Positions 19,162 through 29,006 of a stretch of DNA of 64,000 bases are shown in pieces. Positions within the stretch are counted from its first letter, which is position 1. Every line of letters starts with the position of its first letter. The notes beneath the pieces are model-generated. The model was not told the DNA's origin. It searched no databases and saw only the letters and a list, made by a program, of their open reading frames with translations. The stretch is from Rhodospirillales bacterium (GTDB lineage Bacteria > Pseudomonadota > Alphaproteobacteria > Micavibrionales > Micavibrionaceae): NCBI GenBank assembly GCA_020638365.1, contig JACKIQ010000001.1:434001-498000 (forward strand), written 5' to 3'. Position numbers and translations under genes: made by a program.

Positions 19162-20166
19162 TTGGGTGGAGCGATCCATATTCCGGCGGAATGGGAGCGG
19201 CAAGAGGCGGTTTATACCGCCTGGCCGTCGCATGACGACGATGACCGCTGGCCGGGTGAACGGCTGGCGCAAGCGCGCGCCGAAGTGGCCCAGATGGTCC
19301 GGGCGCTCAGCAAGGGGCAGAAGGTCTTCGTTCTGGCCTGCGGGGATGAAAGTTTGGCGGATGCCCGCTCTCAGGTCGGTGATGCGGCTGAGATAGTCTC
19401 TACCCTATTCGGGGATACGTGGTTGCGAGACACAGGCCCGGTGTTCGGGTTTGATGCAACCGGACAGTTAACGGCCCTGCGGTTTAGTCTGAACGGATGG
19501 GGCGGCAAGTTTATTTATGAGCATGACGATATTGTCGGGGATTTTATCGCCAATCACGCGGGCGCAGCTGCCCGGCAGTTTGATTTTATTCTTGAAGGCG
19601 GCGCAGTCGAGCATGACGGGGCTGGGACGATACTCACCACGCGGCAATGCGTCCTGAACTCCAACCGCAATCCGGGCTGGACGCAACAGGATGCCGAAGA
19701 GGCGTTGCGGGTTTCGTATGGAGCCACGCGGGTAATCTGGCTGGGCGATGGGCTTTTGAACGATCATACGGACGGGCATGTCGATAATCTGGCGCGGTTT
19801 GTGGCGCCGGGGACGGTTTTATGCCAGAGCGCATACAAGGCGGATGATCCGAATAAAACTGTTTACGATGAGATCGCGAAAGCGCTCGAAGATGCCGGGC
19901 TTAAAGTGGTTCGGATGCCTTCGCCCGGACTGGTGCACGATGAAGGCGGGGCTATCGTTCCGGCCTCGCACATGAATTTTGTTATCGGGAATGACGCGGT
20001 TGTCCTGCCCGTTTATGGCACAGGATCAGAAAATATTGCTTCCTGCGTCTTGCGGAGCCTGTTTCCAACGCGCACTATCGTTCCTGTGTCTTCTCATACA
20101 CTGTTGACTGGGGGCGGGTCGTTCCATTGCATCACGCAGCAGATTCCGAGCGCACCGAAGAGTTAA
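19162..20166 (+). CDS. aguA: Agmatine deiminase
   Basis: It hydrolyses agmatine to N-carbamoylputrescine and ammonia. Family motifs run in order: WERQEAVYTAWPSH at the start, DTWLRDTGPVFGFD, NGWGGKF, LEGGAVEHDG, NDHTDGHVDN and finally GGGSFHCITQQIP with the nucleophilic Cys. I place the start at TTG 19162 (334 residues). A strong AAGGAGG at 19146-19152 sits nine bases before it, whereas upstream in-frame starts have no ribosome site and add a nonconserved leader. It is followed 13 bases later by aguB and is divergent from the carboxynorspermidine synthase gene, so this is a putrescine-to-spermidine block. An arginine decarboxylase is not in the window. Confidence 0.95.
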   Translation: MGGAIHIPAEWERQEAVYTAWPSHDDDDRWPGERLAQARAEVAQMVRALSKGQKVFVLACGDESLADARSQVGDAAEIVSTLFGDTWLRDTGPVFGFDATGQLTALRFSLNGWGGKFIYEHDDIVGDFIANHAGAAARQFDFILEGGAVEHDGAGTILTTRQCVLNSNRNPGWTQQDAEEALRVSYGATRVIWLGDGLLNDHTDGHVDNLARFVAPGTVLCQSAYKADDPNKTVYDEIAKALEDAGLKVVRMPSPGLVHDEGGAIVPASHMNFVIGNDAVVLPVYGTGSENIASCVLRSLFPTRTIVPVSSHTLLTGGGSFHCITQQIPSAPKS

Positions 20167-20179
20167 AAGGAGAACATCC

Positions 20180-21055
20180 ATGAGCCGTATTACCACCGTC
20201 GCCGCCGTGCAAACGCGATTTTCCGCAGATATGGAGGACAATATTGCCAAGGCTGCCTCTTTCATAATTGAAGCCGCCGATCTCGGGGCACAAATCGTCC
20301 TTTTACCCGAGCTGTTTCAGGGGCTTTATTTCTGCACGCATCAGGATGAGAAATGGTATTCCTCCGCCTACCCCGCAGAAACGCATCCGTGCGTGACCGA
20401 GCTTCGGAAAGTGGCGAAGGACAAGGGCGTGGTTTTGCCCGTCTCTATTTTCGAGAAGGCCGGGCCGGAATATTACAACTCGGTGGTCATGGTCGATGAT
20501 GCGGGCGAGATCATGGGCGTATACCGCAAAACACATATTCCCGACGGGCCGGGCTATCAAGAAAAATATTACTTCAAACCGGGGAATACGGGCTTCAAGG
20601 TCTGGAGCACGCGGTTCGGGAATATTGGTGTCGGGATTTGCTGGGACCAGTGGTTCCCGGAAGCGGCGCGCGCGATGACACTCAAGGGCGCGGATTTCCT
20701 GTTCTATCCCACAGCCATCGGGTCCGAACCTTATGACGATACGCTTGATACCAGCGCGATCTGGCAGCGCGCGATGCAGGGACATGCGGTGGCGAATGCC
20801 ATTCCGGTGATTGCCGCCAACCGTATCGGCACAGAAAATGCGAACGGGCAGGATCAAAGTTTTTACGGCTCATCTTTTATCGCCGGACAGAATGGCGAAC
20901 TGATGCAATCGTTCGGTCATGATGAAGAAGGGGTGATCGCGCAAGGGTTCGATCTGGACGCGATGCACAAGTACCGCGCCGTATGGGGCTTCTTCCGCGA
21001 CCGGCGGCCGGAGATGTACGGGGAGGTTACGCGGCTGTTCGATGACAGTGTTTAA
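20180..21055 (+). CDS. aguB: N-carbamoylputrescine amidase
   Basis: This 291-residue nitrilase-superfamily enzyme converts N-carbamoylputrescine to putrescine, CO2 and ammonia. The catalytic triad is visible: Glu in LLPELFQ near residue 46, Lys in YRKTHIPDGPGY near 120 and Cys in GICWDQWFPE near 155. The length and the RAMTLKGADFLFYPTAIG stretch fit the family. ATG 20180 has an AAGGAG ribosome site. It follows aguA in an operon. The last four bases overlap the end of the convergent IalB-like gene. Confidence 0.96.
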   Translation: MSRITTVAAVQTRFSADMEDNIAKAASFIIEAADLGAQIVLLPELFQGLYFCTHQDEKWYSSAYPAETHPCVTELRKVAKDKGVVLPVSIFEKAGPEYYNSVVMVDDAGEIMGVYRKTHIPDGPGYQEKYYFKPGNTGFKVWSTRFGNIGVGICWDQWFPEAARAMTLKGADFLFYPTAIGSEPYDDTLDTSAIWQRAMQGHAVANAIPVIAANRIGTENANGQDQSFYGSSFIAGQNGELMQSFGHDEEGVIAQGFDLDAMHKYRAVWGFFRDRRPEMYGEVTRLFDDSV

Positions 21056-21828
21056 GGCTCTTTCATCGTCCCTGAAATCCGTTCAAAGGCTTTCGTGAAG
21101 CCCTTGAGGGAGACTTTCATCTGCGCAACCTGACTGTCGGGGCGGAGATAGCCGACCGTCAGACTGTCCTTGGCTTTGAGCTGTTTTACCACTTCGTCGG
21201 CAAGGTCGAGAGTCACTGTACAGCCTTCGGGTGAGCAAAACTGGAACTTGACGTTTATTTCCTCCTCCCCCTTCATGGCGATGGCCAGCCCTGCGGGCAG
21301 GTATGTCCCAAGGGGCACGAGCAGCCGCATACGCGGGATCGGCTTGCCTTCGCGTTCGGTCATCGTCATAACGACCATGAGCGCTGTGACCTTCGTATTC
21401 TGCTCCCATGCGAGGCGCTGATTCATGTTGCAGATTGTCTTACCGTCCTTAAACTCAGCGCATTCGACGCGCCAGTCGTCATAACTCTCTGCCTTGATCG
21501 ACACGTCGGCCCCTGCCATCGTGAAATCCGTGCGGATTTCGGCCATGGGCGGTTCCTGTTTTTCCTGCACGGATTCAGGCTTTTGCGCCTGAGAAGCGCC
21601 TGAAGGATCAGGTTTGCTCACGGTTTCCTGAGCGCGCCATGCAGGAGGGGAGTTTTTCTCCCGGGTTTTGTCTTGCAGGTTTCTCACGGGAACGGACGAT
21701 GCGCCAGACGGTCGGGATTGACGCTCCTGTATCAGCTTGTCCACGATTTGCGGCTCCAAAACCGTTACCGTCGCCACAACACCAAGCAGTAGAACGAACA
21801 ATGCCAGAATCATGTTGGTTTTGGTCAT
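21052..21828 (-). CDS. Invasion-associated locus B (IalB) family protein
   Basis: This is a 258-residue protein. An N-terminal membrane segment (MILALFVLLLGVVATVTVL) is followed by a low-complexity Ser, Pro and Lys linker to about residue 105. The IalB domain has DWRVECAEFKDGKTICNMNQ and a paired FQFCSPEGCTVTLDL with two Cys that probably form a disulfide. IalB-like proteins are exported in many alphaproteobacteria. Only Bartonella members are tied to invasion, so the role here is open. The gene lies downstream of tamB in the same direction with an 80-base gap. Confidence 0.85.
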   Translation of the reverse strand: MTKTNMILALFVLLLGVVATVTVLEPQIVDKLIQERQSRPSGASSVPVRNLQDKTREKNSPPAWRAQETVSKPDPSGASQAQKPESVQEKQEPPMAEIRTDFTMAGADVSIKAESYDDWRVECAEFKDGKTICNMNQRLAWEQNTKVTALMVVMTMTEREGKPIPRMRLLVPLGTYLPAGLAIAMKGEEEINVKFQFCSPEGCTVTLDLADEVVKQLKAKDSLTVGYLRPDSQVAQMKVSLKGFTKAFERISGTMKEP

Positions 21829-21907
21829 GGAGGCGCCCTTTAAAATGCCCGATGTTTTTTAAAGAGTTAGCATACAGCGCTTCCGCTCTCAAGACTGAGC
21901 GCAGATG

Positions 21908-24900
21908 CTAGTAGTCCTTCTTCCAGAAAACGCCTGCGCCGCCTTGCGCGTCCTGGCCGACTTCACTCTCGACGGAAATATTGGGCGTGACTTCAATTTC
22001 AATCCGCGCGCCGCCGCTGCCTTCCTCGCCGCCGCCCTGTACTTCGAGGTAGACTTTATCGGTGAGGTACTTTCCGGCGCCGACTGTCGCGGCCCCCTCC
22101 TCGCTCATTTCCACGTTTAGCTCATCAAGGCCCGTAGCGCCGAGGACTGCGCCCATGGGATCGAAGCCATTTCCACCCCCGCCGCCCGAAAAGCGTTGCA
22201 GGGTCTGAGTAAGCTGGATGGCCTGATAGGGGGAAATATCGGTCAAATCCTTGCCGAAGAGAACCTTCGCCAGCACCTCGTCTTCTGGCAAGGCGGGTTC
22301 GGATGACATCTTGATGCTTGGCTTGGTCACGGGGCCGGAGAGATTAACCTGCGCCTTGATATCTTCCGCGTCCGTTTCCGCCAGAATATCGAGAAAGGGG
22401 CTGGGCGGGATGGCGCCGGAAAACCGCAAATTCGCCTTTGCGAGATCGAATTTCTTGCCAAATTCCTTATAGGTTCCGCGGAGGGATTTCATCGTGCCTT
22501 CAATCAGGGGTTCTTCGGCCGTGCCGCGTATATCCAGCGAACCGCCAAATTCGGTATCCAGCCCCCAGCCGCGCACAAACAAGCGTTTGGGCATATCGAA
22601 GAGAATATCAAGCGCGATTTCGAGCGGGGGGTCACGTTCATCAACCTTATCGGCTTCGACGATGTTGACCTGCGGGATTGTCGTTCCGAAATTCTGCGGA
22701 ATGTTGACGTTAATGAATTCGGGTTTAATGACGCCGGAGAGTTTGTACTTTTTCCCGGCCCCGTTTATGGACAGGTCCGCATCAAATTTGCCGTCCGCCG
22801 TATGGCTTTTGAGCAGGTGGAGCGCTTTCGCGCGTACTTTAAAATCTGCGGCGGCGTCGGGCTGGCCGAACGCGTAGGAACCATTGATTTTCAGGTCGCC
22901 CTCTGCCCCGTCCGTTGCGGTGAGTTTCGTGAGGGTTATAGAGTCACGAGTCAGGTCGGCGCGGACGACTATATCATTCATCGCTACGCCGCTTTGCTTG
23001 TCGATAAATTTTCCGTCATCGACGGATACGGTTCCGGTTATTTCCGGTTGTCCGAAGGAGCCTGCGAGCGTGCCGGAGGCGCGGATCAGCCCCTCAAAAC
23101 TCTGGCCGGGCGGCAGGACGAGCGCGGCCATTTTGTTGCCGTTGAGATTAGCTTCGAATTTTCCGGTCAGGGGCGTTGCGTTACTTAGATCGAGTTGGTA
23201 GGGCTGCACGGCGAGCGTCAGGGGCAGAGATACGTTTGCGCTTAATGTCTTTATTCCCTCGCCCTTGCCGCTTAAGGTGGCGACGGCGCTTTTATCCTTA
23301 TACGATGCGGCAATATTCAGCGTTAGGTCCGGTGCGTTTTCATCGCCCAGCTTCAGCGGGCTCAGGGCAATATCGGCTTTAGCCTCCGGGTTATCCAGCG
23401 CCCCTTTGAGGGCCGCGTCGATATTCATGCTCAGGCTTGAAAGCTGCGCGGGCAGATCCGCCGAAAGTCCCGAGAGCGGAAAATCCCTTGAGGTCAGGAC
23501 CAGATCAAGCGCGGATTGATCCGCCTTTCCGGTGAGTTTCATTCTCCCACCGCCTGTTTCGATCAGCGCGTTTATATTCTGCGCTGCGGGTTCCCCGGTT
23601 TTCAGGCCGGAGAGGTCCGAACTGGCGGTCAGGGTAAAGGGCTGTTTTGCCGTGCCGCTTGCTGTGGTGTTCAGGGTGTATACGCTTTCAGCTTTCTCAA
23701 CGATATTTGCAGTGAGTTTTTCAATTGTCGCCTCGCCCGCATTCAGGCCGGAGAGATTGACTTCACCCTTATCGGGCCACGGGTTTGTCACATCCGGCAG
23801 ATGCGCGGTCGCATCGAGTTTTGAGAGGGCGATGGTTTCGTAAATTATGTCCTTCAGACCCACTTTGGCGATTATGGATTGTTTGTCTTCCTGCGCCGTA
23901 AGGTCCAGTTTTAACTCTGCGCTGCCCTTGATGTCCGTTTGAAGGAGCGGCGCATACGGTTCGAACGATTTGATCTGAGCGACTAGATTTCCATTGACCT
24001 TTGCACCATCGAGGATAATTTTCAGATCGCCGTTTGCCGCGACCTCCGGGGCGCTCGCCTTGATACCGGACAGTGCGAGCGTGCCGTTTTCAAGCCGGAA
24101 ACCCGTGTTCAGTGTGACGGGCAAGTCCTGATATGTACTTTTGATATCTACCGTTCCCTCGGGCGCGCCGACATTGCCGAGCATTAGCACTATTTCCGCC
24201 GGGCCAATCTGTTTCTCGGCGGCTTCAACCATGTTGAGTTTTGCCTTTATGTCCGCCGCAATTTTATCAATGGGGCCGGAGATGTTCGCGGTTCCTTCCA
24301 GCGTTCCGGGGTGGCCGGGCGCAAAGGTGGACAGATCGGGCGCGGCATAATCCACGCTGATCTCTACTTTTGGGTTTGCGCCGAGGTCGGCTGTGCCCTG
24401 CCCTTTGAGATGGTAGCCCTTTGCGGTGACCTCAATCTTTTCGAGCGCAAGATACGGAGCAGATGTCTTTAATTCGCCTTTCAGCGTGATTTTATCCGGG
24501 AGGGGAAGTGTCGATTCATCAGGATGGCCAATAGCCAGTGTCAGATTTGAAATGAGTTTGTCGGACTTCAGCAGTAAGTCCCCGGACAGCGCCGGCGTAA
24601 GCATTAACTCCTGCCCCGTTACCGCTTTGGACAGACGGAGTTTTTCAATCGAGATATCGGAGAGCACGATGCGCGTGAAATAAATATCAGGAAGCTCGAG
24701 AGGCTCCATCATGGGTGCACCCTGCGGTTTTTCCGGTTTTTGTTTTTGCTCCGGGGTTCGCAGAATATCCATATCAGCAATATCCAGACCGATGCTCAGG
24801 CGCTTGGCGGCCAGCGTCGTCAAGCTAACGTGGATAGTTACGTTTTCGGCCTTGGCGAAGGGGCCTTGCGTATCTCTAACTTCCAGATGGTCGAGTGTGA

Positions 24901-25144
24901 CGTTGGAGATCAGGCTGTAGCGGAAACGATCCAGCTTTACGCTGTATCCACTTTCCTTTAGAGCCGTGTTGATCTGCGCCTGCAACCAGCCCTGTCCGCC
25001 TTCGGAGTTGAGCCAGCTTACCGCAAGCCACAGGCCGATCTGCGCGAGAACGGCGAGCAGGACAATGAAGCCGGCCAGAAACACCGCAACGCGTTTGATG
25101 CGCCGGAATTTTTTCTTTGCGGGTTTGAGTTTTTCCTCTTCCAT
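21908..25144 (-). CDS. tamB: Translocation and assembly module subunit TamB
   Basis: This 1078-residue AsmA-like bridge protein spans the periplasm and helps insert outer-membrane proteins or move phospholipids with TamA. A membrane anchor lies near residues 19-42 (VAVFLAGFIVLLAVLAQIGL), followed by a long repetitive beta-rich region (sequences such as GSAELKLDLTAQEDK and NGSYAFGQPDAAADFKVRAK) forming a lipid groove. The C-terminal DUF490 block has FGKDLTDISPYQAIQLTQTL and ends with GVFWKKDY. The gene starts just one base after the tamA stop on the same strand, the standard tamA-tamB pair. Confidence 0.95.
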   Translation of the reverse strand: MEEEKLKPAKKKFRRIKRVAVFLAGFIVLLAVLAQIGLWLAVSWLNSEGGQGWLQAQINTALKESGYSVKLDRFRYSLISNVTLDHLEVRDTQGPFAKAENVTIHVSLTTLAAKRLSIGLDIADMDILRTPEQKQKPEKPQGAPMMEPLELPDIYFTRIVLSDISIEKLRLSKAVTGQELMLTPALSGDLLLKSDKLISNLTLAIGHPDESTLPLPDKITLKGELKTSAPYLALEKIEVTAKGYHLKGQGTADLGANPKVEISVDYAAPDLSTFAPGHPGTLEGTANISGPIDKIAADIKAKLNMVEAAEKQIGPAEIVLMLGNVGAPEGTVDIKSTYQDLPVTLNTGFRLENGTLALSGIKASAPEVAANGDLKIILDGAKVNGNLVAQIKSFEPYAPLLQTDIKGSAELKLDLTAQEDKQSIIAKVGLKDIIYETIALSKLDATAHLPDVTNPWPDKGEVNLSGLNAGEATIEKLTANIVEKAESVYTLNTTASGTAKQPFTLTASSDLSGLKTGEPAAQNINALIETGGGRMKLTGKADQSALDLVLTSRDFPLSGLSADLPAQLSSLSMNIDAALKGALDNPEAKADIALSPLKLGDENAPDLTLNIAASYKDKSAVATLSGKGEGIKTLSANVSLPLTLAVQPYQLDLSNATPLTGKFEANLNGNKMAALVLPPGQSFEGLIRASGTLAGSFGQPEITGTVSVDDGKFIDKQSGVAMNDIVVRADLTRDSITLTKLTATDGAEGDLKINGSYAFGQPDAAADFKVRAKALHLLKSHTADGKFDADLSINGAGKKYKLSGVIKPEFINVNIPQNFGTTIPQVNIVEADKVDERDPPLEIALDILFDMPKRLFVRGWGLDTEFGGSLDIRGTAEEPLIEGTMKSLRGTYKEFGKKFDLAKANLRFSGAIPPSPFLDILAETDAEDIKAQVNLSGPVTKPSIKMSSEPALPEDEVLAKVLFGKDLTDISPYQAIQLTQTLQRFSGGGGGNGFDPMGAVLGATGLDELNVEMSEEGAATVGAGKYLTDKVYLEVQGGGEEGSGGARIEIEVTPNISVESEVGQDAQGGAGVFWKKDY

Positions 25145-25145
25145 C

Positions 25146-26939
25146 CTAGAAGGCCTGCCCGATGCTTATATAAACCTGAAAGCTTGAATCAACCGTGCCC
25201 TTGTCCGTCAGAGGCGTGGCGATATCAAAGCGCAGAGGACCGAAATCCGTATAGTAGCGGAAGCCCAGACCTGCGCCGACCGACAGGTCCGTGACCTCGG
25301 GAGAGATTTTTTCGCTGACCTGCCCGGCATCGACGAAGGCTACCATACCCATCGTGTCGGTGAATTTATAACGAAACTCGGTTGAAAACTCGGTCAGGGA
25401 ACGTCCGCCGACGGGATCGCCGTCTTCTTTCGGGCCGATTTCCTGATACGCGAAGCCCCGCACCGAACCGCCGCCACCGGAGAAGAAGCGCTCCGTGGCC
25501 GGGATGGAGTCGGAATCCGATCCGGCGATACTGCCGACATTCACACGGTTGGCCCAGATCAGTTTTTTTGAAAGTTCCCAATAGTGGCCTGCCGAGAGTT
25601 GCAGCTTTATGAAAGGATCGCTTTTTCCAAACGCGTCGACAAAGGGTTCGAGAACCGCGCGCGCCTGAAAGCCCTTATGCGGGTCGAGCGTATCGTCCCG
25701 GCTGTCGTAGACCAAGGAAGACGGGCCGGAGATCAGGCCGAAAGTCTTTTTCTCGCCGTTTTTCTCCTTGATATTACTGATTTTGACGTCGCTTCCAATG
25801 CTGGCTTTTAGATGTTTGCTTATGGTCCGGTTTACCCTGAATCCCGTTCCTATTCCCAGTTCTTCAAAGGCATCCGTGTCCATGCGCTCGATTTCCGCCT
25901 TCAGGGTCAGGCTCTGGTCCTTGCGCATGAAATACGGCTTGTTCAATTCCGCCTTGAGACTTTGCTCCAGAAGGGAGAGATTTAAATCGGCTGTCAGTTT
26001 TTCGGCCGCACCCAGAAAGTTGCGGTGCTCCCATCCTAATACCAACCCGATCCCTTCATCGGTGTAATAAGTTGCACCGACTTTTATAGAACGCTGGGCA
26101 CGTTCTTTTAGATTCATCGTGACGGGGACAACTCCGTTTTCGGGAACATTTTCTGGAAGATCCACTTCGGCGCGTGAAAACAGACCCGTACCGAGAAGAG
26201 ATTCCCTCAGTGCGTCGATTTTGGAATGCCGGAAGCATTCGCCCTTTTTCCACGGAACCAGTTTTTTGAGATAGGACTCTTTTACTGTTTCCTGTCCTTC
26301 GAACAAAGCCTCGCCGAACTGCGCTTCGGGCGAAGTCTCGATGACGTAAACTATCCGGGCTGTTTTTTCGTTTCTGTTCAAAATGACACGGTTGCGGACT
26401 TTCAGGGAATAATAGCAACGGTCTTTTTCCAGAATTGATTTCAGACGGGCCTGACCTGCAAGGACAGCCCCTGAATCAAGAGGCTGTCCGGTTTTCAAGT
26501 CCAGATCATCCAGTAGCTGCCGGTGTTCGGGCGGATCGGCGCCGATTTCCGATATCGTGAAGAGCGCACCGGGATGGATCGAATAGATACCGCGGTCCTT
26601 TTCTTCACCCGCAGACGGCTGGAAAGTTACGAGCGCATCATAATATCCTTTCGCTTTTGCCGCCTTGAGAATCTCTCCACGAACCATCTGCCGAATGTAC
26701 TCAATGTAGCGCTCGCGTTCGGCGGGATCATCCGGCAATTCGCCTTGTGAAAGTCTGTTATCAAGGATCGACTGGATGTAGGCCCGGGCCGCTTCGTCGT
26801 CTTCCAGTCCTTCGAGCGTATATTTTCCGAGAAGACTGTCCGCATCGTCCCCGCCCAGAAATGAGGGAAGACTCAGGCCCTTACACCCTGCCAGAGCCAG
26901 TACGCAGCAACAAAAGAGACACAGTCGAACAAGACTCAT
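25146..26939 (-). CDS. tamA: Autotransporter assembly complex protein TamA (Omp85 family)
   Basis: This outer-membrane barrel protein of about 597 residues works with TamB. I set the start at ATG 26939, which places LALAGC in a lipobox near residue 20. The frame opens with an alternative TTG at 26963. POTRA-like repeats occupy about residues 75-270, and the barrel follows with LGWEHRNFLGAAEKLTADL and the conserved FFSGGGGSVRGFAYQEIGP loop (near 500). It ends in aromatic IGQAF. A lipidated N-terminus is unusual for E. coli TamA, but the lipobox is clear by eye. Confidence 0.93.
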   Translation of the reverse strand: MSLVRLCLFCCCVLALAGCKGLSLPSFLGGDDADSLLGKYTLEGLEDDEAARAYIQSILDNRLSQGELPDDPAERERYIEYIRQMVRGEILKAAKAKGYYDALVTFQPSAGEEKDRGIYSIHPGALFTISEIGADPPEHRQLLDDLDLKTGQPLDSGAVLAGQARLKSILEKDRCYYSLKVRNRVILNRNEKTARIVYVIETSPEAQFGEALFEGQETVKESYLKKLVPWKKGECFRHSKIDALRESLLGTGLFSRAEVDLPENVPENGVVPVTMNLKERAQRSIKVGATYYTDEGIGLVLGWEHRNFLGAAEKLTADLNLSLLEQSLKAELNKPYFMRKDQSLTLKAEIERMDTDAFEELGIGTGFRVNRTISKHLKASIGSDVKISNIKEKNGEKKTFGLISGPSSLVYDSRDDTLDPHKGFQARAVLEPFVDAFGKSDPFIKLQLSAGHYWELSKKLIWANRVNVGSIAGSDSDSIPATERFFSGGGGSVRGFAYQEIGPKEDGDPVGGRSLTEFSTEFRYKFTDTMGMVAFVDAGQVSEKISPEVTDLSVGAGLGFRYYTDFGPLRFDIATPLTDKGTVDSSFQVYISIGQAF

Positions 26940-27011
26940 GCCCGGACAATAGACCGTAAACAAACGTAAATCCAGTACAGGCCGCCAGCCAGGGCCTTTT
27001 TCTTGGGAAGA

Positions 27012-27458
27012 TCAGACGACGAAGTCCAGAGGGGGCGGCGTTTCAATGGTCGGAATGTAGGCTTTGCGCGCCTCGTTACACAAATATTTCAGGCTGGTGA
27101 CCGAAAGCATTCCTAATCCCTTGCCGTACCAGTCTTCAATCTGAGCGCTGAGAATCCGCTCATACGAGCCGAACCCGCCATCTTCCGGTGAAGCGGAGTC
27201 CACGAAACACTCAAATATGTCTCTAAGGGTTGTGTTTTCAGGATCCTCGACGTAGTAACCACCCTTCGAGCCCTTGATCGAGGTGATAATGCCCGAACCG
27301 GAGAGCTTCTGGAGGACAGGTTCGAGCGAGCGCTCCTTGAGATGGTCGAAATAGGCCACGATCTCAGCGTTTGGAACAGGGCGGTCCTCCCGCCCGTTAT
27401 AGGCGATGAAAAGGGCCACGTTCATGGCGACGATCAATCTGTTCGGCAGCAAGTACAT
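27012..27458 (-). CDS. Rrf2-family transcriptional regulator
   Basis: This 148-residue winged-helix regulator has PVPNAEIVAYFDHLKERSLEP near residues 27-47 and GIITSIKGSKGGYYV near 55-69, the recognition and wing signature of Rrf2 proteins. The three-Cys iron-sulfur cluster motif of IscR is absent (only isolated Cys are present), so a small-molecule or CymR-like input is more likely. It is divergent from cysG-cysH-cysJ-cysI with an 81-base intergenic region, which suggests control of sulfate assimilation and of itself. An ATATTAC direct repeat overlaps its start. Confidence 0.85.
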   Translation of the reverse strand: MYLLPNRLIVAMNVALFIAYNGREDRPVPNAEIVAYFDHLKERSLEPVLQKLSGSGIITSIKGSKGGYYVEDPENTTLRDIFECFVDSASPEDGGFGSYERILSAQIEDWYGKGLGMLSVTSLKYLCNEARKAYIPTIETPPPLDFVV

Positions 27459-27473
27459 ATTACTGGATATTAC
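27457..27473. promoter_or_regulatory. Candidate Rrf2 operator (direct repeat)
   Basis: ATATTAC occurs at 27457-27463 and again at 27467-27473, ten bases apart, about one helical turn. The first copy touches the Rrf2 start codon (27456-27458 on the minus strand) and the pair lies just upstream of the cysG -35 box. Position and spacing fit autoregulation and cys control. This is an inference from sequence only. Confidence 0.35.
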
Positions 27474-27487
27474 ATATTTTTTTTGTA

Positions 27488-27516
27488 TTTACAATATTTT
27501 TTTGTTGTTTTATAGT
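27488..27516 (+). promoter_or_regulatory. Promoter of the cysG operon
   Basis: TTTACA (27488-27493) and TATAGT (27511-27516) form a sigma-70-like -35/-10 pair with exactly 17 bases between them, each matching 5 of 6 consensus positions. Transcription would begin near 27523, just ahead of the AGGAG ribosome site (27526-27530) and the cysG start at 27540. Confidence 0.55.
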
Positions 27517-27539
27517 AGTTTCATACAGGAGCGCTTCTG

Positions 27540-29006
27540 ATGGCTTATATACCTTTGTTTCTGCGGGCTTCCGCCGAAAAGCCCGTCCTCGTGATCGGGG
27601 GCGGCCTTATTGCGTGCGCCAAAACAGAGGCTCTTGCGAGCGTCGGCGCTCAGGTAGAAGTTTTGGCCGAGAGTGTCGGCGAATCTCTTCAGGCATTGTG
27701 TACGCAGCATGGTTTTAAGGTTACGGAGGCTCCCTATCAAGCGGAAATTCTTGAAAGCCATACAATCGTTGTCGCCGCGACAAACGATGATGCACTAAAC
27801 GTAAGAATTTCGCAGGACTGCCGTGCGCGTGGGATTATGGTTAATGTTGTTGATAACCCTCCTCTCTGCGATTTTATTTTTCCGGCGCTGGTCAAACGCG
27901 GTCCCCTGCAGATCGCGATTTCGACTTCCGGGATTTCCCCGGTTCTGGCCCGACTGATCAAGCATACGATCGAACAGGCCGTTCCCGCGCAGTTCGAAAA
28001 CCTGATCCGGTTCATGGACGAGAAAAAATCCGTCCTGCGCAAAATTTTTACCCATATTCAGCCGCGCCGTCTTTTTTACGAACAGATCATTCGCGGGCCG
28101 ATCGCCGAAGAAGTTCTGGAAGGTAATAACTCATGCGCAAACCTCCTGTTCGATGACGCCCTGGAAAACTTTCCGAAAGAAAAACAGGCCGCTCTATATC
28201 TGATCGGCTCAGGGCCGGGGCATCCTGAACTGATCACACTCAAAGCGATCCGGCTCCTTTCACAAGCGGATGTTATTCTATACGACCGTCTGGTTTCGCC
28301 CGCTATTCTTGAGCAGTATGCCCGCAAGGATGCGCATAAGATTCCGGTAGGCAAGACGCGCGATCATCACCTGAAGAAACAGGAGGATATCGGCGCGTTG
28401 ATCGAGAAGCATTTGCTTAAGGGCGATATTGTCGTGCGCCTCAAGGGCGGGGATCCCGGAATCTTCGCACACGGCGCGGAAGAAATTGAAATTGCTCGCC
28501 GCGTCGGCGCTCCTTACCAGATTGTTCCGGGGATCAGCGCGGCCAACGGGTGCGCTGCGTATTCCGGCATTCCGCTGACCGAGCGTGACGGCGCTAAGGG
28601 CGTGCGCTTTATGACGCTTTATACGAAAACCCTGCATCAGGCCGATTTCTGGGAAGGGCTGCGGTATGCGCAGAAGGAGACGCTCGTTTTTTACATGAGT
28701 ACGCCGCATTATGTTTTATTGTGCGAGAAACTGCAATCTATCGGTTTCCGCCCGGACACGCCCGTTATGGTCGTCGAGCAGGGCACTACGCCCGAGCACC
28801 GCGATTATGTTTCTACGCTTGAGAAATTTGATGCCGAGCTGGGCGAGCGTTCGTTTATCTCGCCGAGCCTGATGATTATCGGGGATGTCGTGCGCTGGCG
28901 CGAAACGAATGGATGGAAAGAAGAGCCGCAGGAGGCTTCTCTTTATTTTTCTGCCTTGCCCTCAGGTGAAGAGGAACAAAAAAAGAAGGAGGCTGCTCAT
29001 GCCTGA
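27540..29006 (+). CDS. cysG: Siroheme synthase CysG
   Basis: This 488-residue fusion enzyme makes siroheme for sulfite reductase. The N-terminal half is precorrin-2 dehydrogenase/ferrochelatase, with VLVIGGGLIACAKTEALAS near residue 16 (NAD site) and ISTSGISPVLARLIK near 125. The C-terminal half is uroporphyrinogen-III C-methyltransferase, with YLIGSGPGHPELITLKAIR near 220, VRLKGGDPGIFAHG near 300 and GISAANGCAAYSGIPLT near 330. Length is normal. It overlaps the cysH start by 8 bases, so translation is coupled across the operon. Confidence 0.96.
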   Translation: MAYIPLFLRASAEKPVLVIGGGLIACAKTEALASVGAQVEVLAESVGESLQALCTQHGFKVTEAPYQAEILESHTIVVAATNDDALNVRISQDCRARGIMVNVVDNPPLCDFIFPALVKRGPLQIAISTSGISPVLARLIKHTIEQAVPAQFENLIRFMDEKKSVLRKIFTHIQPRRLFYEQIIRGPIAEEVLEGNNSCANLLFDDALENFPKEKQAALYLIGSGPGHPELITLKAIRLLSQADVILYDRLVSPAILEQYARKDAHKIPVGKTRDHHLKKQEDIGALIEKHLLKGDIVVRLKGGDPGIFAHGAEEIEIARRVGAPYQIVPGISAANGCAAYSGIPLTERDGAKGVRFMTLYTKTLHQADFWEGLRYAQKETLVFYMSTPHYVLLCEKLQSIGFRPDTPVMVVEQGTTPEHRDYVSTLEKFDAELGERSFISPSLMIIGDVVRWRETNGWKEEPQEASLYFSALPSGEEEQKKKEAAHA

